Source of the DNA: Cavia porcellus
Lineage: Eukaryota; Chordata; Mammalia; Rodentia; Caviidae
Length of the DNA: 64,000 bases
Assembly: GCF_034190915.1 (NCBI RefSeq)
Contig: NW_026947486.1
Coordinates: forward strand, 81,634,044 to 81,698,043
Direction: 5' to 3'
Below are positions 46,357 to 58,700 of this stretch, in pieces. Below the pieces are notes generated by a model that saw only the letters and a program-made list of their open reading frames with translations, was not told the DNA's origin and made no database searches. Position 1 is the stretch's first letter. Every line of letters begins with the position of its first letter. The translations under genes and the position numbers were made by a program.

Positions 46357-49300
46357 TTTATTGACAATATAACTGCTGAGAACAAAACCTCAAATTGACA
46401 CGGGCACCAACACACAGCCCAGACTTAGTGCCAACAGCAAAACCCACGTGCACTGTGGCCTCAGAGAAGGGGAACAGGCGAGCGCTGCTGTTGGTCCTGG
46501 ACGTCCCCCTGGTGCTGGACAGCAGGTGGGGCACCGCTGAGCATGGCTTCCCGCTGAAGTTTCCTATGCTTGGCCCTCCGATTCTTGAACCAACTCTGCA
46601 CTCAGGGGACAAGAGGGACTGGGTTAGTGCACAGAAGAGTCGCTGTCACAATGAAGGCCCCTCATGGAACCTCACATGCCTCGGCCATTTTATTTGCACA
46701 GCAGCAGCTCTGCTCTTGCTCCACCCGGGTACCCACAGCCCGGCCTCCTTCCCAAGACACAAAAGGGGAAGTGCTCTCCAGGAAGAGGGCCCCCACCATG
46801 CAGTGACCAGTGGAGGGAGTCACACAACTGCTCCCCTCTAAACCTCTGCTACCCATTCCTCTGCAGGGAGACCAAGGTCTGTGCCACCTATCTCTGTGCT
46901 CTGGATTGCCTCCCAGAGGCCCAGTTCTGGACAATTCCCGAGGTCTTCACCATATGGAAAACCCCCATTCTGCAAACTGTAATGACACAAAGGGCCTTCT
47001 CTCCCAGCCTCACGTGGGCTTACTGACATCAACACACTCTATCCAGAAGCCCACAGCAGCAGGGCTGATGTGGAGAGGAACAAAAGTGGCCAGTGGTGAC
47101 ATCTGCATCTAAACTGCAGTGTACACAGCTCACTGTCACAGGTGAGATGACATCAGGTCTGTTTCTGGAGCCTGGCTTCATAATATTCCATCACCTTGCA
47201 GAGGAGATGGGAGACCACGTGCCCTGTCTTGGGAAATTCAGGCTGCAAAGTTGGACACACTGAAAATTAGCCCCTTTTTAACCTAGCATATTCAAGCACA
47301 CATTTGAATAGTTTCAAAGAGAAACTAAGTCCACATATGAGTGTGCACAGAAGAGCACCTTAGATGGCTACACTTCTACAAAGTGCTGATATTAACTTAG
47401 TGGATATATATGAAATGTGCTAGTCCCATATTATGGATTAATAATTATAGCTCTCTATTATATAAACTTATATAAAATTAATTTTACACCTAGAATAGGG
47501 GGGAAAGTTTGCTCTTTTGTTTTCTTTTGTCTCCCTTGATCAAATCTTATGCCCTCTGGTAATTAAAAGCAACTATATGCCTAGGTTTACTGTTCTCTTT
47601 TTTACCTGTGAATGTTCCTAAGACCAAATCTTGCTCATCAGGGTAACAAAGACTAAAAAGACACCAGATTCACAGCACCCAGGAAAAGCCATGTCCTGAA
47701 GCAGGATGGAGACCGCCTGCCCTGCCAAATGGCTTTTCTGGGATTTACTGACCTTCACTCTGCATTCAGGCAGGCTCAGCTCTCTTGCAAGCTCCAGTCT
47801 GTGGACAGAAAATTACAAATATACTGTATTCCTTGTGGAGGATTAAAGATCCAGTGTTCTTCGAGAATGAAGCATCATATACACACTCTGCACTGCTTTT
47901 TAAGTTTGGCAGCACACCTCACGGTGACCCAAGTATACTTTTCTCCATCTCAAAATCAAAGATCACTCTTTACAAACGTGTTCACCTCCTCACCAATTAT
48001 ATGGTGGTACTAAGAATTCAGAGCTAATGTAGTGCATCATTTTTAAAAAATGAAAAGGAATGCAATCATTCAAAATGAAAAAAATAGTGGAAATATTAAA
48101 TATGGGAAGCCTATAGAATGACACTGTCATGCTATTGATCCAGAGTCCACATAAATTTTATTTAGAAATGCAGATACTACTTCAGGGAATAATGCAAAAA
48201 TAAATACATCATGCCCTAGACAAACATTTCTTTGAGTCAACAGACCAAGTCAAGACGCTGAAAAAGGACAGACCTTATGGGATAATTACGCATTTCTAAA
48301 AGAGGCCTGATAGACACAGAAATATTGCTCGCAAATCAAAAAGCAATTCACACCTTTCGTGTGTGGGCCTCAACGAGGACTCAGTGAGACATTTCTCCAA
48401 AGAAGCAAGGGAGAGGAGGAGAAAGCAGGAGGAAACAGGCTTCAAATGACTAGCCTCTAATGCGCCCCCCAGCACAGGGATGGCCATCACCCCATCATCT
48501 GGACCACTAGCAAACCTGGGGAATGACAAGCATGCTGAGCTCAGGGAGAATCTGGAGCCTTGGTCACTGAGAGAAGACTGTGAGCTTCTGCAGCCTCTCT
48601 TGATAACCGTCTCTTGACACCTCAAAGCAGAAACACAGAATTCTATGATTCAGTGATTCCATTTTTGAGGACGCCTCCAAAACACCAAACTATGGCTTTC
48701 CCAGCCATTAGACAAAGAAGTTCACAACAACACTATTCACAAAGGCAACCTCTCCACAGATGAATGAGAAACAAAGGTGTGTCCACTCAAGGGAATATTA
48801 CTAGGCTTTGAAAAGGAGGGCACTTCTGGTGCATGCCGCAGCAGGGAAGCACCAGGAGGATTCGTGAAGTGAAATATCCAGGCACAAAAACACTAGCAGG
48901 CTGCAACTGCACTTAGAGCCCGTTCATAGACAACTCTCTCTCACAGACTACAACTATATAATGACGCTGACTGTGAGGAGCAGCAGGATGGGGGAAATGG
49001 GAGGTGTTTCAAGTGGATGGTTTGACTTTGCCAGATGCAGAGGTTTCTGGAGATGGACGGGTTGGAGAGCAAGGTGGTGAAAAACTTAACAGTGCTGATA
49101 TCTGTACCTCAGAAGAGTTCTTGAGCAAAGTCCTAGTACATGCATGACATACCATCAAAACACAAACAAAACAAAGTAGTAGCCCCCAAGCGGTTAGCAG
49201 ACTGGATTCCCCAGACCGCAGTAAAATCCTGACCGTGGTCCCCTTAAGGTGCCATCCATCCCCTGCCCAAAGACAGACAAGAGCCCAAGTGCTCTCAGGT

Positions 49301-49792
49301 CAAGAGGACAAGGCGGCTGTGAGAGAGATAGAAAGGCAACAGGAAAGAGCCCATCCCCCCTAAATCCCGGGGACTCCCCGAGGCAGCAGCTCACCTTGCG
49401 AACACATCCGGGTACTGAGTGAATTGGAACAGGCTTTCCAGTTCTCTCACCTCCCACTGCTTGAAGCAGATGCGGGACCGCCGGGGCCGCCTCTGCTGGG
49501 GACGCCTGGCTTCCGAAGGACCCTGCTCGGCCAGCGGCAGTTGCTCAGGCTGCTGCTCCTCTCGCGGCCCGTGGCCGTCATTGTCTCCTCCCTGGCTCAT
49601 GTGGACTCGTTGACCGTGGTGCAGGTGGACTCTGTGGTGATTGTAGGCCCCCACGAGGCCCAGAGCTTGTGCACTGCAGTGGGCCCACTCGGCCGCTGAG
49701 GTGGCACTTAGTACAAACCAGGCACTGGTTTGCTGCATCCAGTACTGCAGAGGGAGGAAGCGGGGGTCATAGTACTGGCGCTCCTCCTCCAT
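46357..49792 (-). CDS. Rhox: Rhox-type homeobox gene, copy C (open)
   Basis: Minus-strand gene: exon 1 49,395-49,792, exon 2 47,753-47,798, exon 3 46,461-46,595, AATAAA at 46,357-46,362. Spliced, these give 192 residues starting MEEERQYY; the ATG has strong context (CAGCCATGG). The N-terminal part is rich in His and Gln. The homeodomain starts at about RRPRRSRICF and has no insertion or deletion: F8, L16, F20, Y25, L34, W48, F49, K50, N51 and R53 are all present. Trp occupies position 11 and Ser position 47, where Ile or Val is usual. Lys50 suggests a bicoid-like recognition preference (inference). The C-terminus is short and Gln-rich (DVQDQQQ). The family acts as nuclear regulators in testis, ovary and placenta. 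Best-preserved gene here together with D. Confidence 0.9.
46461..46595 (-). CDS. Rhox: Copy C exon 3
   Basis: Acceptor TGCAG, then SWFKNRRAKHRK and a 32-residue tail, TGA at 46,461-46,463. Almost identical to D exon 3 (55,835-55,969). Confidence 0.9.
   Translation of the reverse strand, partial: SWFKNRRAKHRKLQREAMLSGAPPAVQHQGDVQDQQQRSPVPLL
46596..47752 (-). other. Intron 2 of copy C
   Basis: 1,157 bp, no gene. Its first part, 46,596-46,830, is almost identical to that of D. It lacks about 2 kb present in A and B. Confidence 0.8.
47753..47798 (-). CDS. Rhox: Copy C exon 2, 46 nt
   Basis: Between GTCCACAG and GTCAGT; reads LELARELSLPECRVK after the split Arg codon. Confidence 0.92.
47799..49394 (-). 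other. Intron 1 of copy C
   Basis: 1,596 bp, with the shared ancient L1 relic at about 48,650-49,030. No gene. Confidence 0.8.
49395..49792 (-). CDS. Rhox: Copy C exon 1
   Basis: 398 nt, open, ending at the GCAAG/GTGAGC donor in phase 2. The homeobox half reads RRSRICFKQWEVRELE and FTQYPDVFAR. It is nearly identical to exon 1 of A in this half, but without the stops. Confidence 0.92.
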
Positions 49793-50012
49793 GGCTGCAA
49801 AGCACCAAAGGCCAGGAAGCCTGCTCCCTCACAGAAGTGAGCACAACCTCAATGTGTTTTGGAAACACTGTGGAGGCAAAAAGATGGCGCCTCGTCTTTT
49901 AAAATGTTACATAGTTCCTGTACTCGATTGGTCGACCTCAGGTTCCTGAGACCCTCCCTGAAGGCTGCTACTGGCTGTCTGCTTCCAACCAGTTGCTGTG
50001 TGAGGGGGTTAT
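49793..50012 (-). promoter_or_regulatory. Proximal upstream region of copy C
   Basis: Gene-strand CCAAT (GACCAATCG) near 49,929; the second box of A and D is changed to CCAGT. AAGATGGCGCC, a YY1-like motif, lies at about 49,882. A pyrimidine-rich stretch ending TTTGCAG abuts the ATG two bases upstream and could be a splice acceptor. Confidence 0.45.
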
Positions 50013-50148
50013 AGAATAGCAAAACTGGGGGCTGGGGATTTAGCTCAGCGTCATAAGCACCTGCCTTGCAAGCAGGCGGTCGTGAGTTTGATCCTTGTTA
50101 CCGATAAAAATGAAAAAGACAAAAAATAAAAAAAGAATAGCAAAACTG
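50013..50148 (+). mobile_element. ID-type SINE with 15-bp target-site duplication
   Basis: The insert, 50,028-50,133, starts GGGCTGGGGATTTAGCTCAG, has a box-B-like GAGTTTGATCC and an A-rich tail. The direct repeat AGAATAGCAAAACTG flanks it at 50,013-50,027 and 50,134-50,148. Absent from the A and D flanks. It lies about 240 bp before the C start codon, in the opposite orientation to the gene. Confidence 0.95.
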
Positions 50149-53100
50149 AGGCGCGGGGCAGGGGAGAAGGCAGGGAAGAGGGTGCGGATGGGTTGGGGAT
50201 GGGGGTGGGGGACTTAGCGAGTAGTGGAGCCCACCAAAAATAATAAAGTTATTGGTATTGTGCATTCAGCAGATGAAGTCTGCAGTGCCCTCAGCTAACT
50301 TTTCTGTGCCATGAAATCTCAGAGATAATTGAGGAAGAGAGCGGGCTGGCTCACAAGCTGTTGGGGAAGGGGAGGACAGGGAGCAAGAACTCACACTGCC
50401 CATGGGATCGCTAGTGGGAATGCTCCTGTCCCTTGCTCCTCCCTGCACTCTGCACTATCTACACAGAGCAAGGCCTCCGATCTCCACTGGTCTCACCTCA
50501 AGGACCTGCTGGCTCCCTCCCGGTCCCCCCCCTTATGCCCAAAAGCAGAACCTGCTCAGTGTCCTGAAGCAACTTGGGGGAGTTATAGCTCTGTGCCTGC
50601 TGACAGCAGCTATGATTGGAACCTGATCCCCTTGAGCAAGTCTACCTGCTGCGCATAGGAGCAAAAACTCCACTGGCGACATGCAAACCCTGCCCACTGC
50701 TCATCCCATGAGGAGACCTCACTGCGCTGTGGTCCTCGCTCTTTCTGTTTTAGTGAAGATATAGGAGTTCATTCTCAGCAAGTACTTAGGGCTATAGCTG
50801 GACCTTCTAACTCTGTTCAGGGAGAATGAAATGAACAAAGAAGCAGAACTCTTTGCCGACTGGAGGAAATCACTGCCATCAATGACGTAAGTCTTTCAGA
50901 GGGGTTGAGGATGGGCGGTGTTAACAGAATCTTAGAGGCCCCCCAACAATTGCTTCCTGTTGGCACAAAATGCTTCCAAGCACATAAATGGTGCTGGGGA
51001 ATTGGATGCTGGAGTCCTGCAGTGATTCCTGAGAATGTCTCTGTGCAACTCAGATTCAGTCTTCAGGATCCACAGTAGTGATGTCCTTGTCCCACATTCA
51101 CTCCTAGGTGCACTTTAGTGGGGCCTGCTGATGTCCAGAGTGCTTATCTTTGATGAAGGACAATGAATGAGGCCTGAAATTAAGTGAGAAAATGTTTGGG
51201 TGCAAACAACGCCAGTCTGAATGTTTTGGTCACAGATCAAGTATTGCTCACTACAAAAGAGACACAGTACTCATCCAAAATGGAGTGGTAAAAGGACAGA
51301 CAGACAACACTTCAAATTGCACACTGCACCCACCCAGGTGACTAAAAAATAACAGCACAGGTTCTAAAAAGGAAAAAAGAAAAGGGCAAGAAGGAGGGAG
51401 GCAGGAAATAAAAAGTAATATTCAAAGTGAAAAATAGTATGGAGGAGATTTTCAGAGTGCCCCATAAAGGGCACAGCTGGCAGCCTCTCCGCCTGCACTG
51501 GGAATATCCATGGAGGTACAGCTGACACTGCCTCCCAAATACACAGCCTCTCTGCATCATAATAGCTTCACTCACTGAGGGACGCCCAGGGAGTCTGCCA
51601 GGAGGAGGAGTGTGGAGACTCCTCTGAGGTTGAACAATTCACAGTTCTCTTTTGCAAAAGTGGCATTTTAATCTTGCTACAGTTGTGTATGTGCACTTTG
51701 GACAGTAATGATTGGTGTTTTCCAGTCTGATACTTGTCTATGAGGATGAGGGTCCCCTGGGTCTGTAGCCTGACAGTGGCCTATTCCTGTAGTCCTAGCT
51801 CTATGGGGGCCTGAGGAGGGAAGATTGCAAGTGGAAGGCCAAGTTCAGCAATGGAGAGCAGCGCTGTCACACAGGGAAAAAGAAAGTGTGGGGAAGTAGC
51901 TGACTGCGAGACCTAAGGACATTTTTCACGTGTTTGAAAAGATGCATAGGATTCATCTGTTAAAATTTGCTTTGAGCATTCAAGATATTAACACCTCTCA
52001 GAGCATGTACAACATTCTTTTTGAAGGGAGAATTACAGTAGATTTCAGCTGTCCCTAAACCCTACTGTTTGCTACAAAACTGTTGCATTTTGCAGTGGCA
52101 GAACCAGTGGGTGTTTCCAGAGACACAGCGTGGAGGAGGATAGAGCAGGAGGCAGTGAATTATGGGAACTCATCCATGTGCACAGCAGACGCCCAGCACA
52201 CACAAGCCCTGAGCCTGTGTGGAGACCTGGCAGCCATAAGTGCACAGGTGGGGCCCAGCACAGCCTGTGGGAGCCAATGGTACCTCCAGAGTCTGTGCAC
52301 TGGGACGATTTCTGGGTGCTCTGACCAGAGGTCTAGGCTTGCAATCTGGGATGGAGTGTTCCTTGCTCTCAGTCTGCAGTGTTTGTACTTTCTCAGAAAG
52401 CACTCAGGATTTCTGGCACAGGCATCTGGCCACGCTTAGTGCTGGCTGGGCACACTCAGCCTATGATCGCCTCCCTCAGCTCCTGGCCAGGCACAGGAAG
52501 TATCCAGCCACCCGCCTCTTGACAAGTGCTTTCAGTGCTACTTACTCACCAGGGCTGCATTATTGGTAAGGGGACCTGGAGGGCCAGGTTTAAATCACAT
52601 CGGCCTTCGTTCTCCTACAATGTGCAGCAAAGCCCTTAGATCTGAAATGCAGTGTGGCCAACTCTGTTGCAATGGACTCCGTTTCTGCAGGCATTCTCAT
52701 AGATCACCTCCTGCTCAGCTCCATCCCTACTGTGAAGTGCCATGGCCTTGGGCAAGTGAACACCAGTGTGTCCTGTACCAAGCACCTAGATCCTGGAGAA
52801 AACAAATCCTGGAGTCCTAGAATCCTTACTGAGGCATTTCTGTGTGTACCAAAGGAGTTGGGATTTTGCAGCCTTTGTAAATGAAAAACGGGATGACAGA
52901 ACAGCTTTGGAAATTCCTCATAAACAGAGGGTTCCTGAGAGCAAAAAGCCGAGAAAATAGACCCGAACTACCTTCACTTCTCCCTGCATACAGCACAAAT
53001 ATAAATTTGCAATATACAGTCTATCTGCAAGTGGCCCATGGCACATCACAGGAATAATTAAGGCACTGTCTACATATCTGTGTGCGTGAGCAGCGGCACA

Positions 53101-54300
53101 TACACATTCCTGCACACCCACGTGAGGGACACTTGTAGGGAATCAGTCTGAAAGGCGGGAATGGAGGCATTACCTGGCCGTGCACAGGACGAGCACACTC
53201 AGCAGCACTGCTAAAGTGCCAGGGCTTTGCCCCCAGTCCCTCCATTCGTCCTGCTCACCCTCTGGGCTTCCCTCTGCCCGGCCTCCCTCCTCCTCCCTTT
53301 TCCACCTGGCTCTTCCTTCTCCCTGTCTGCCTTCTGGTCTCAGACTTCCCAGCAGGGAACACCAAGGCATCACCAGTGTCCAGGACTCCGCGAGCCCTCA
53401 GAGGGTTCAGCGGGGCCCCCGATTGATCTTTGTCTCTGGGACATTTGGTAGCTCTCCTCAAGGATAAGTAGAAGCTTGTGCAGGTCTCAAGGAGGAAAGG
53501 GACAGGGGGAGAAGGACAGGTGCCTTAGAGAAGGGGAACAGGGACATTTTCTTCTTGATGCCATTTAGATATACACAGTGATCTTATTCATCACAGGGAA
53601 TGTGCTCCTCTTATAGATTTTGATTCCTATTTCCCAGTCCCCTGCTCTGACTTCAACCTCTTTCTCCTCCACCATTCATAAAGCTTTGTTGCCATTTTAT
53701 CCTGTTTTATTACTTTTTCCTTTGGCTTCCTTTCCCCTTTCCATGTTTCGATTTCCTCATCTCTGTATGGAGCTAACATACCATGAGAACAGCCAATGAT
53801 TCCCTTATCTTTAGGAGCCCTTTGCATCTCCAACTTTTTACTTCTAAGAGCAAATGTAACTGAAATGTAAGCTTTCCTTGTGGTACTGTTTACCCAACCC
53901 AGGGTCTCATCATGAACACCAGTGATCTACTGTTCAGGTGTGTTCCAGCAGCTTCTTCCAATTTTTTTATTGTGGGGGAGTGTCACTTAGATCCCCAGGC
54001 TGGCCTTGATCATGCAGTCCCGTTGCCTTAATCTTCCATGTGGCCAGCAGTGCGTGTGTGCGTCACCTCTGCTGCATTCCTCTTTTCTAGCTGTTAAAAG
54101 TATGCATTCTCCACAATCTTATTACATTGCTTTCCTGCATCTCTCTCCCATCCATTCACCTAATGAATTTATAAAATCCCTTAAAAAATTCTCTCAACTT
54201 TGATTTAGAAATAAATGATCTGTTCTGAAATTAAATAATTTAAAAAGGAAAAGAACAGTAGAGAAGTCCCCAAACATTCATTAATACCGTGAGACTTCAA
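50149..54300. repeat. Duplicated 5' flank of copy C
   Basis: Collinear with 10,850-16,600 and 59,410-64,000 but lacking about 1.5 kb at about 52,830 (equivalent to 13,465-14,990). No gene established. Contains the conserved block at 53,020-53,485 and a worn minus-strand SINE near 53,940-54,070. Confidence 0.75.
53020..53485 (-). promoter_or_regulatory. Conserved upstream block, candidate distal 5' exon/promoter of copy C
   Basis: Counterpart of 15,160-15,620. The gene-strand donor GGCCAG/GTAATG ends at 53,174, 3.4 kb before the C ATG. Relative to the A copy it has a one-base insertion near 53,242 and about 10 extra bases near 53,390, so no shared reading frame is kept across it. Confidence 0.4.
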
Positions 54301-55090
54301 CAGCTCCACTTCTTGTGCTCTGAGAGAAGGAAGAATGAAAAGGAGAGTGAACACAGACATGAGTGGAGAGTCCCTCTCTGCTCAGATATGCTTTAGCGCC
54401 CCTGCTGACCTCACCTAAGCGCTCCAGGGAGCTGGGGCAGGGGAAGTAAGTACAGGGACTCAGTTTTTCAGTTGGGGAAGCTGTGAGCATTGGGCCTTGG
54501 ACTAAGGATATGTCAGGAAGCTACAGAGTCCTCTCCGGCCTCCGTGGAGTTGAGTCCTGTGATTCTCTAGAAGCAGCAGGACCTCTGCTCCACAGCTGCC
54601 CCTGGCACCCTACGTGTTCCCCAGCCAGGAGGACATGGAGCAAAATAGGGAGCACAGGACATGGCTAACTGTGCGTCATCTTTCCACTGACCCAGGAGTC
54701 ACCGCTTGGGGATCTCATCTCAGACTCCAGGGTTGACAATGAACACCTTAGGGTAGCTGAGGCCCAGGATTCTGTGCATCCGGAGTTCTCTCACAAGGGC
54801 CCTTTCCGGCCTCTTACACACAGGGCAGAGTGGGAAATGAAAGCACACTGCTGGGGCAAGCGATGGCGGTGAATGACTCGCCACAGCATTTAGAACTGAT
54901 GTCCAAGGACACTTGATGGTGACTCAAAAGGACATTTCATCACAGGAGGCCTCATCCTCAGCACATTTCCCCACTGCTCTCTGTCACGTACCCATGCAAC
55001 AGCACTGGTGATGAGCTCATTTTGATTTCAAACCCACGCCCTCCTATTTATGTTGTATCTCCTGGGCTCTTCCGTCTCATATAGGTTTCC
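54300..55090 (-). pseudogene. Collapsed remnant of a Rhox unit
   Basis: 54,320-54,955 resembles the 3' flank of C. At about 54,960 it changes directly into sequence equivalent to intron 2 of A (about 7,115-7,240, with GATGAGCTCAT and CTCCTGGGCTCTTCC). At about 55,090 the 3' flank starts again for D. Exons are absent. Confidence 0.6.
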
Positions 55091-55730
55091 TCTGACTCAG
55101 CTTCTCAACTAGGAAAGCTGTGAGGATTGGTTCATTGACCTGGGGATGGGAAACAAAGGTGCAGTGGCCTCTCTGACCTCCAAGAGATTCAGTCCTGTGG
55201 TTCTCTAGAAGCAGCAGGACCTCTGCTCCACAGCCGCCCCTGGCACCCCATAGGCTCCCCAACATGGAGGACACCAAGCAGGACTGGGAGAACAGGAAAT
55301 GGCCATGTATCTGCCTTCTTACCACTGACATGGGAGACATCCTTGGGGAGCTGCTCTGAGTCTGGGGTTGCCACTTTACTCATCAGCCTGGTTGAGACCC
55401 AGCCCTGCCTGTACACGTGTCTCCTCACCAGGCACCTGCCCCGGCCTATACTGCACACAGTGGAGGTTCCCAAATAACAGCACACTGCTGAGGAAAACAT
55501 GGACAGTTTTCAGGGGACAGAAAATTATGTATAAAATATGGATTATTAAAAACTTACCATGGCACTTGGAATACTGCTTTTCTAGACCTCTTGATGGAAA
55601 CTCAGGAGAGTGGTTTCAAGACAAGACACCTCATCATCACTTGTTGAAATGACATTCTCAGGTCATGTGATATTTACATTCCACTATCTCCAGAGTTGCC
55701 AGAAAAAGAAACGTACTGCGCATTCATTAC
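55090..55730. repeat. Duplicated 3' flank of copy D
   Basis: Paralogous to 45,700-46,356, and in part to 54,500-54,950 immediately beside it. No gene. Confidence 0.7.
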
Positions 55731-58700
55731 TTTATTAGTAAGATAAGTGCTCAGAACAAAACCTCAAATTGGCACGGGCACCAACATATGGCCCAGACTC
55801 AGTGCCAAGAACAAAACCCATGTGCACTGTGGCCTCACAGAAGGGAAACACGGGAGCGCTGCTGCTGGTCCTGGACGTCCCCCTGGTGCTGGACAGCAGG
55901 TGGGGCACCGCTGAGCACGGCTTCCCGCTGAAGTTTCCTAAGCTTGGCCCTCCGATTCTTGAACCAACTCTGCACTCAGGGGACAATAGGGACTAGGTTA
56001 GTGCACAGAAGAGTCGCTGTCACAATGAAGGCCCCTCATGGAACCTCACACGCCTCTGCCATTTTATTTGCACAGCAGCAGCTCTGCTCTTGCTCCACCC
56101 AGGTACCCACAGCCCGGCCTCCTTCCCAAGACACAAAAGGGGAAGTGCTCTCCAGGAAGAGGGCCCCCACCATGCAGTGACCAGTGCAAGGAGTCACACA
56201 ACTGCTCCCCTCTAAACCTCTGCTACCCATTCCCCTGCAGCCAGACAAAGATCTGTGTCACATATATCTGGGCTCTGGACTCCCTCCCAGAGGCCCAGTT
56301 CTGGAGGATGCCCAAGGACTTAACCATTTGTGAAGCCCCCACACTACAAACTGTAATGACACAAAGGGCCTTCTCTCCCAGCTTCACATGGGCTTACTGA
56401 CATCAACACACTGTATCCAAAAGCCCAAAGCAAGGGGGCTGATGTGGAGAGGACCAACAGTGGTCAATGGTGACATCTGCATCTAAACAGCATGGTAGAC
56501 AGTGTACTGTCATGGGTGAGGCTGACATCAGGTCTGTTTCTGGAACCTCACTACCTACCAGTCCTAACACCTGGCACAGGAGACTGGAGACCACATGCCA
56601 GGTCTTGGGAACTTCATGCTGTAGAGGTTGGACACACTAACAAGTAATCCCTTTTTAACCTTGCATCTTCATGCACACTTTTGAACAATTTCATAGTCAC
56701 ACTAATTCCAAACATGAGTGTGCACAGAATTGCACCTTAGGTGGGTACAGCTTTACAAAGCAATGAACTTAACTTTGTGCATACATATAAAGTGTGCTAG
56801 TCCATAAATTATGCATTTATAGAATTATAGCTCTCTGTATAATATACACACATATAAAATTAATTTTGCACCTAGAATAGGGGAAGAAGGTTGTTCTTTT
56901 TTTTCTTTTGTCTTCCTTTATTAAATCTTATCCTCTCTGGTAATGGAACAGAACTATATGCCTAGGTTTACTATTCACTTTTGTACCTGTGAATGTTCCT
57001 AAGACCAAATCTTGCTCATCACAGTAAGAAATGACAAAAAAGACACCAGATTCACAACACCCAGGAAAAGTCATGTCCTGAAGCAGAATGAAGACTGCCT
57101 GCCCTGCCAAATGGCTTTTCTGGGATTTACTGACCTTCACTCTGGATTCAGGCAGGCTCAGCTCTCTTGCAAGCTCTCGTCTGTGGAGACAAAATCAAAA
57201 ATATACTGTATTCCGTGTTGCAGATTAAAGATTCAGTATTCTGTATGAATGAAACATCATACATACACTCTGTACTGCTTTTCAAGTTTGGCAACACACC
57301 TCACAGTGACCCATGCATACTTTTCTCCATCTCAAAATCAAAAATCACTCTTTTTAAATGTGTTCACCTCCTCACCAATTATAAGGTGGCACTAACAACT
57401 CAGAGCTAATTTAGTGAACTATTTTGAATAATAAAAGGAATGCAATCATCTAAAATGAAAAAAATAGTAGAAATTTTAAATACAGGGCATCTATAGAATG
57501 AGACTCTCATGCTATTGATCCAGAGTACAAAGAAAATTTATTTACAAACACAGCCACTGATTAAGAAAATACAGCACAAATAAAGTGGATCCTGTCAAAG
57601 GGAAATATTTAAGAGTCAACAGACAAAACAAGACGCTGAAAAAGGAAAGATCCTATGGGAAAAATCTGCATGTCTAAAAGAGGCCTAATAGAGATACAGA
57701 AACACCAGTCTCAAGTCAAAAAGCAAAACACACCCTCCAGGTTTGGGCATCAGCAAAGACTCAGTGAGACATTTCTCCAGGAAGCTAGAGAGATGAGGAG
57801 GAAGCAGGAGGAAACAGGCTCCAAATGACTAGCTTCTAACGTACATCCTAACCACAGGGATGTCCATCACCCCATCATCTGGACCACTAGCAAACCTGGG
57901 AAATGACAAACATGCTGAGCTCAGGGAAAACCCGGAGCCACAGTCATTGTGAGGAGGAAGGTCAACTTCTGCAAACTCTTATGCTAACTGTCTGTTGAGT
58001 CCTCAAAGCAGAAACATAGAATCCTATGACTCAGAGACTCCATTTCTGAGGATACCCCCAAAACACTGAACTCTGGCTTTCCCAGCTATTAGACAAGGAA
58101 GTTCACAACAGCACTATTCACAAAGGCAACCTCTCCATAGATAAATGAGAAACAAAGGTGTGTCCACTCAAGGGAATATTCCTTGGCTTTGAAGAGAAAA
58201 GCACTTCTGGTACATGCCACAGCAGGGATGCACCGTGAGGATTCTTGAAGTGAAATATCCTGGCACAAAAACACTAGTGGGCTGCAAATGCCCTTAGATC
58301 CCGTTATTAGACAACTCACTCTCACAGAGTACAATTACATAACGATGCTGACAGTAAGGAGCAGGGAATGGGGCAAATAGAGGTGTTTCAAGTGGATAGT
58401 TAGACTTTGCCAGATGCAGAGGTTTCCGGAGATGTGTTGCAGAGCAACGTGGTGAAAAATGTTACCACTGCTGATCTCTGTACCTCAAAGTGGTTCTTTT
58501 AGCAAAGTCCCAGTGTGTGCATCTCATACCACAAAATACAAACAAAACAAAGTAGTAGCCACCAAGCAGTTTGCAGACTGGATTCCCTGTATCATAGTAA
58601 AATCTCGACCGTGGTCCCCTTGAGGTGCCATCCAACCCCTGCCCAAAGACAAGCAGGTAAAGAGCCCAAGTGCTCTCAGGTCAAGAGGGGAAAGAGGGCA

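Noticed and set aside
46395..46841. 148-codon plus-strand ORF, with a similar one at 55,769-55,996
   Set aside because: Antisense to exon 3 and the start of intron 2 of copies C and D.
49391..49792. Treating exon 1 of C (or D) as a complete single-exon gene
   Set aside because: The frame ends just past a consensus donor in the middle of the homeobox, and the rest of the homeodomain is found in phase in downstream exons.
50028..50133. Possible tRNA gene
   Set aside because: It has tRNA-like A and B boxes but also an A-rich tail and a target-site duplication, so it is an ID SINE.
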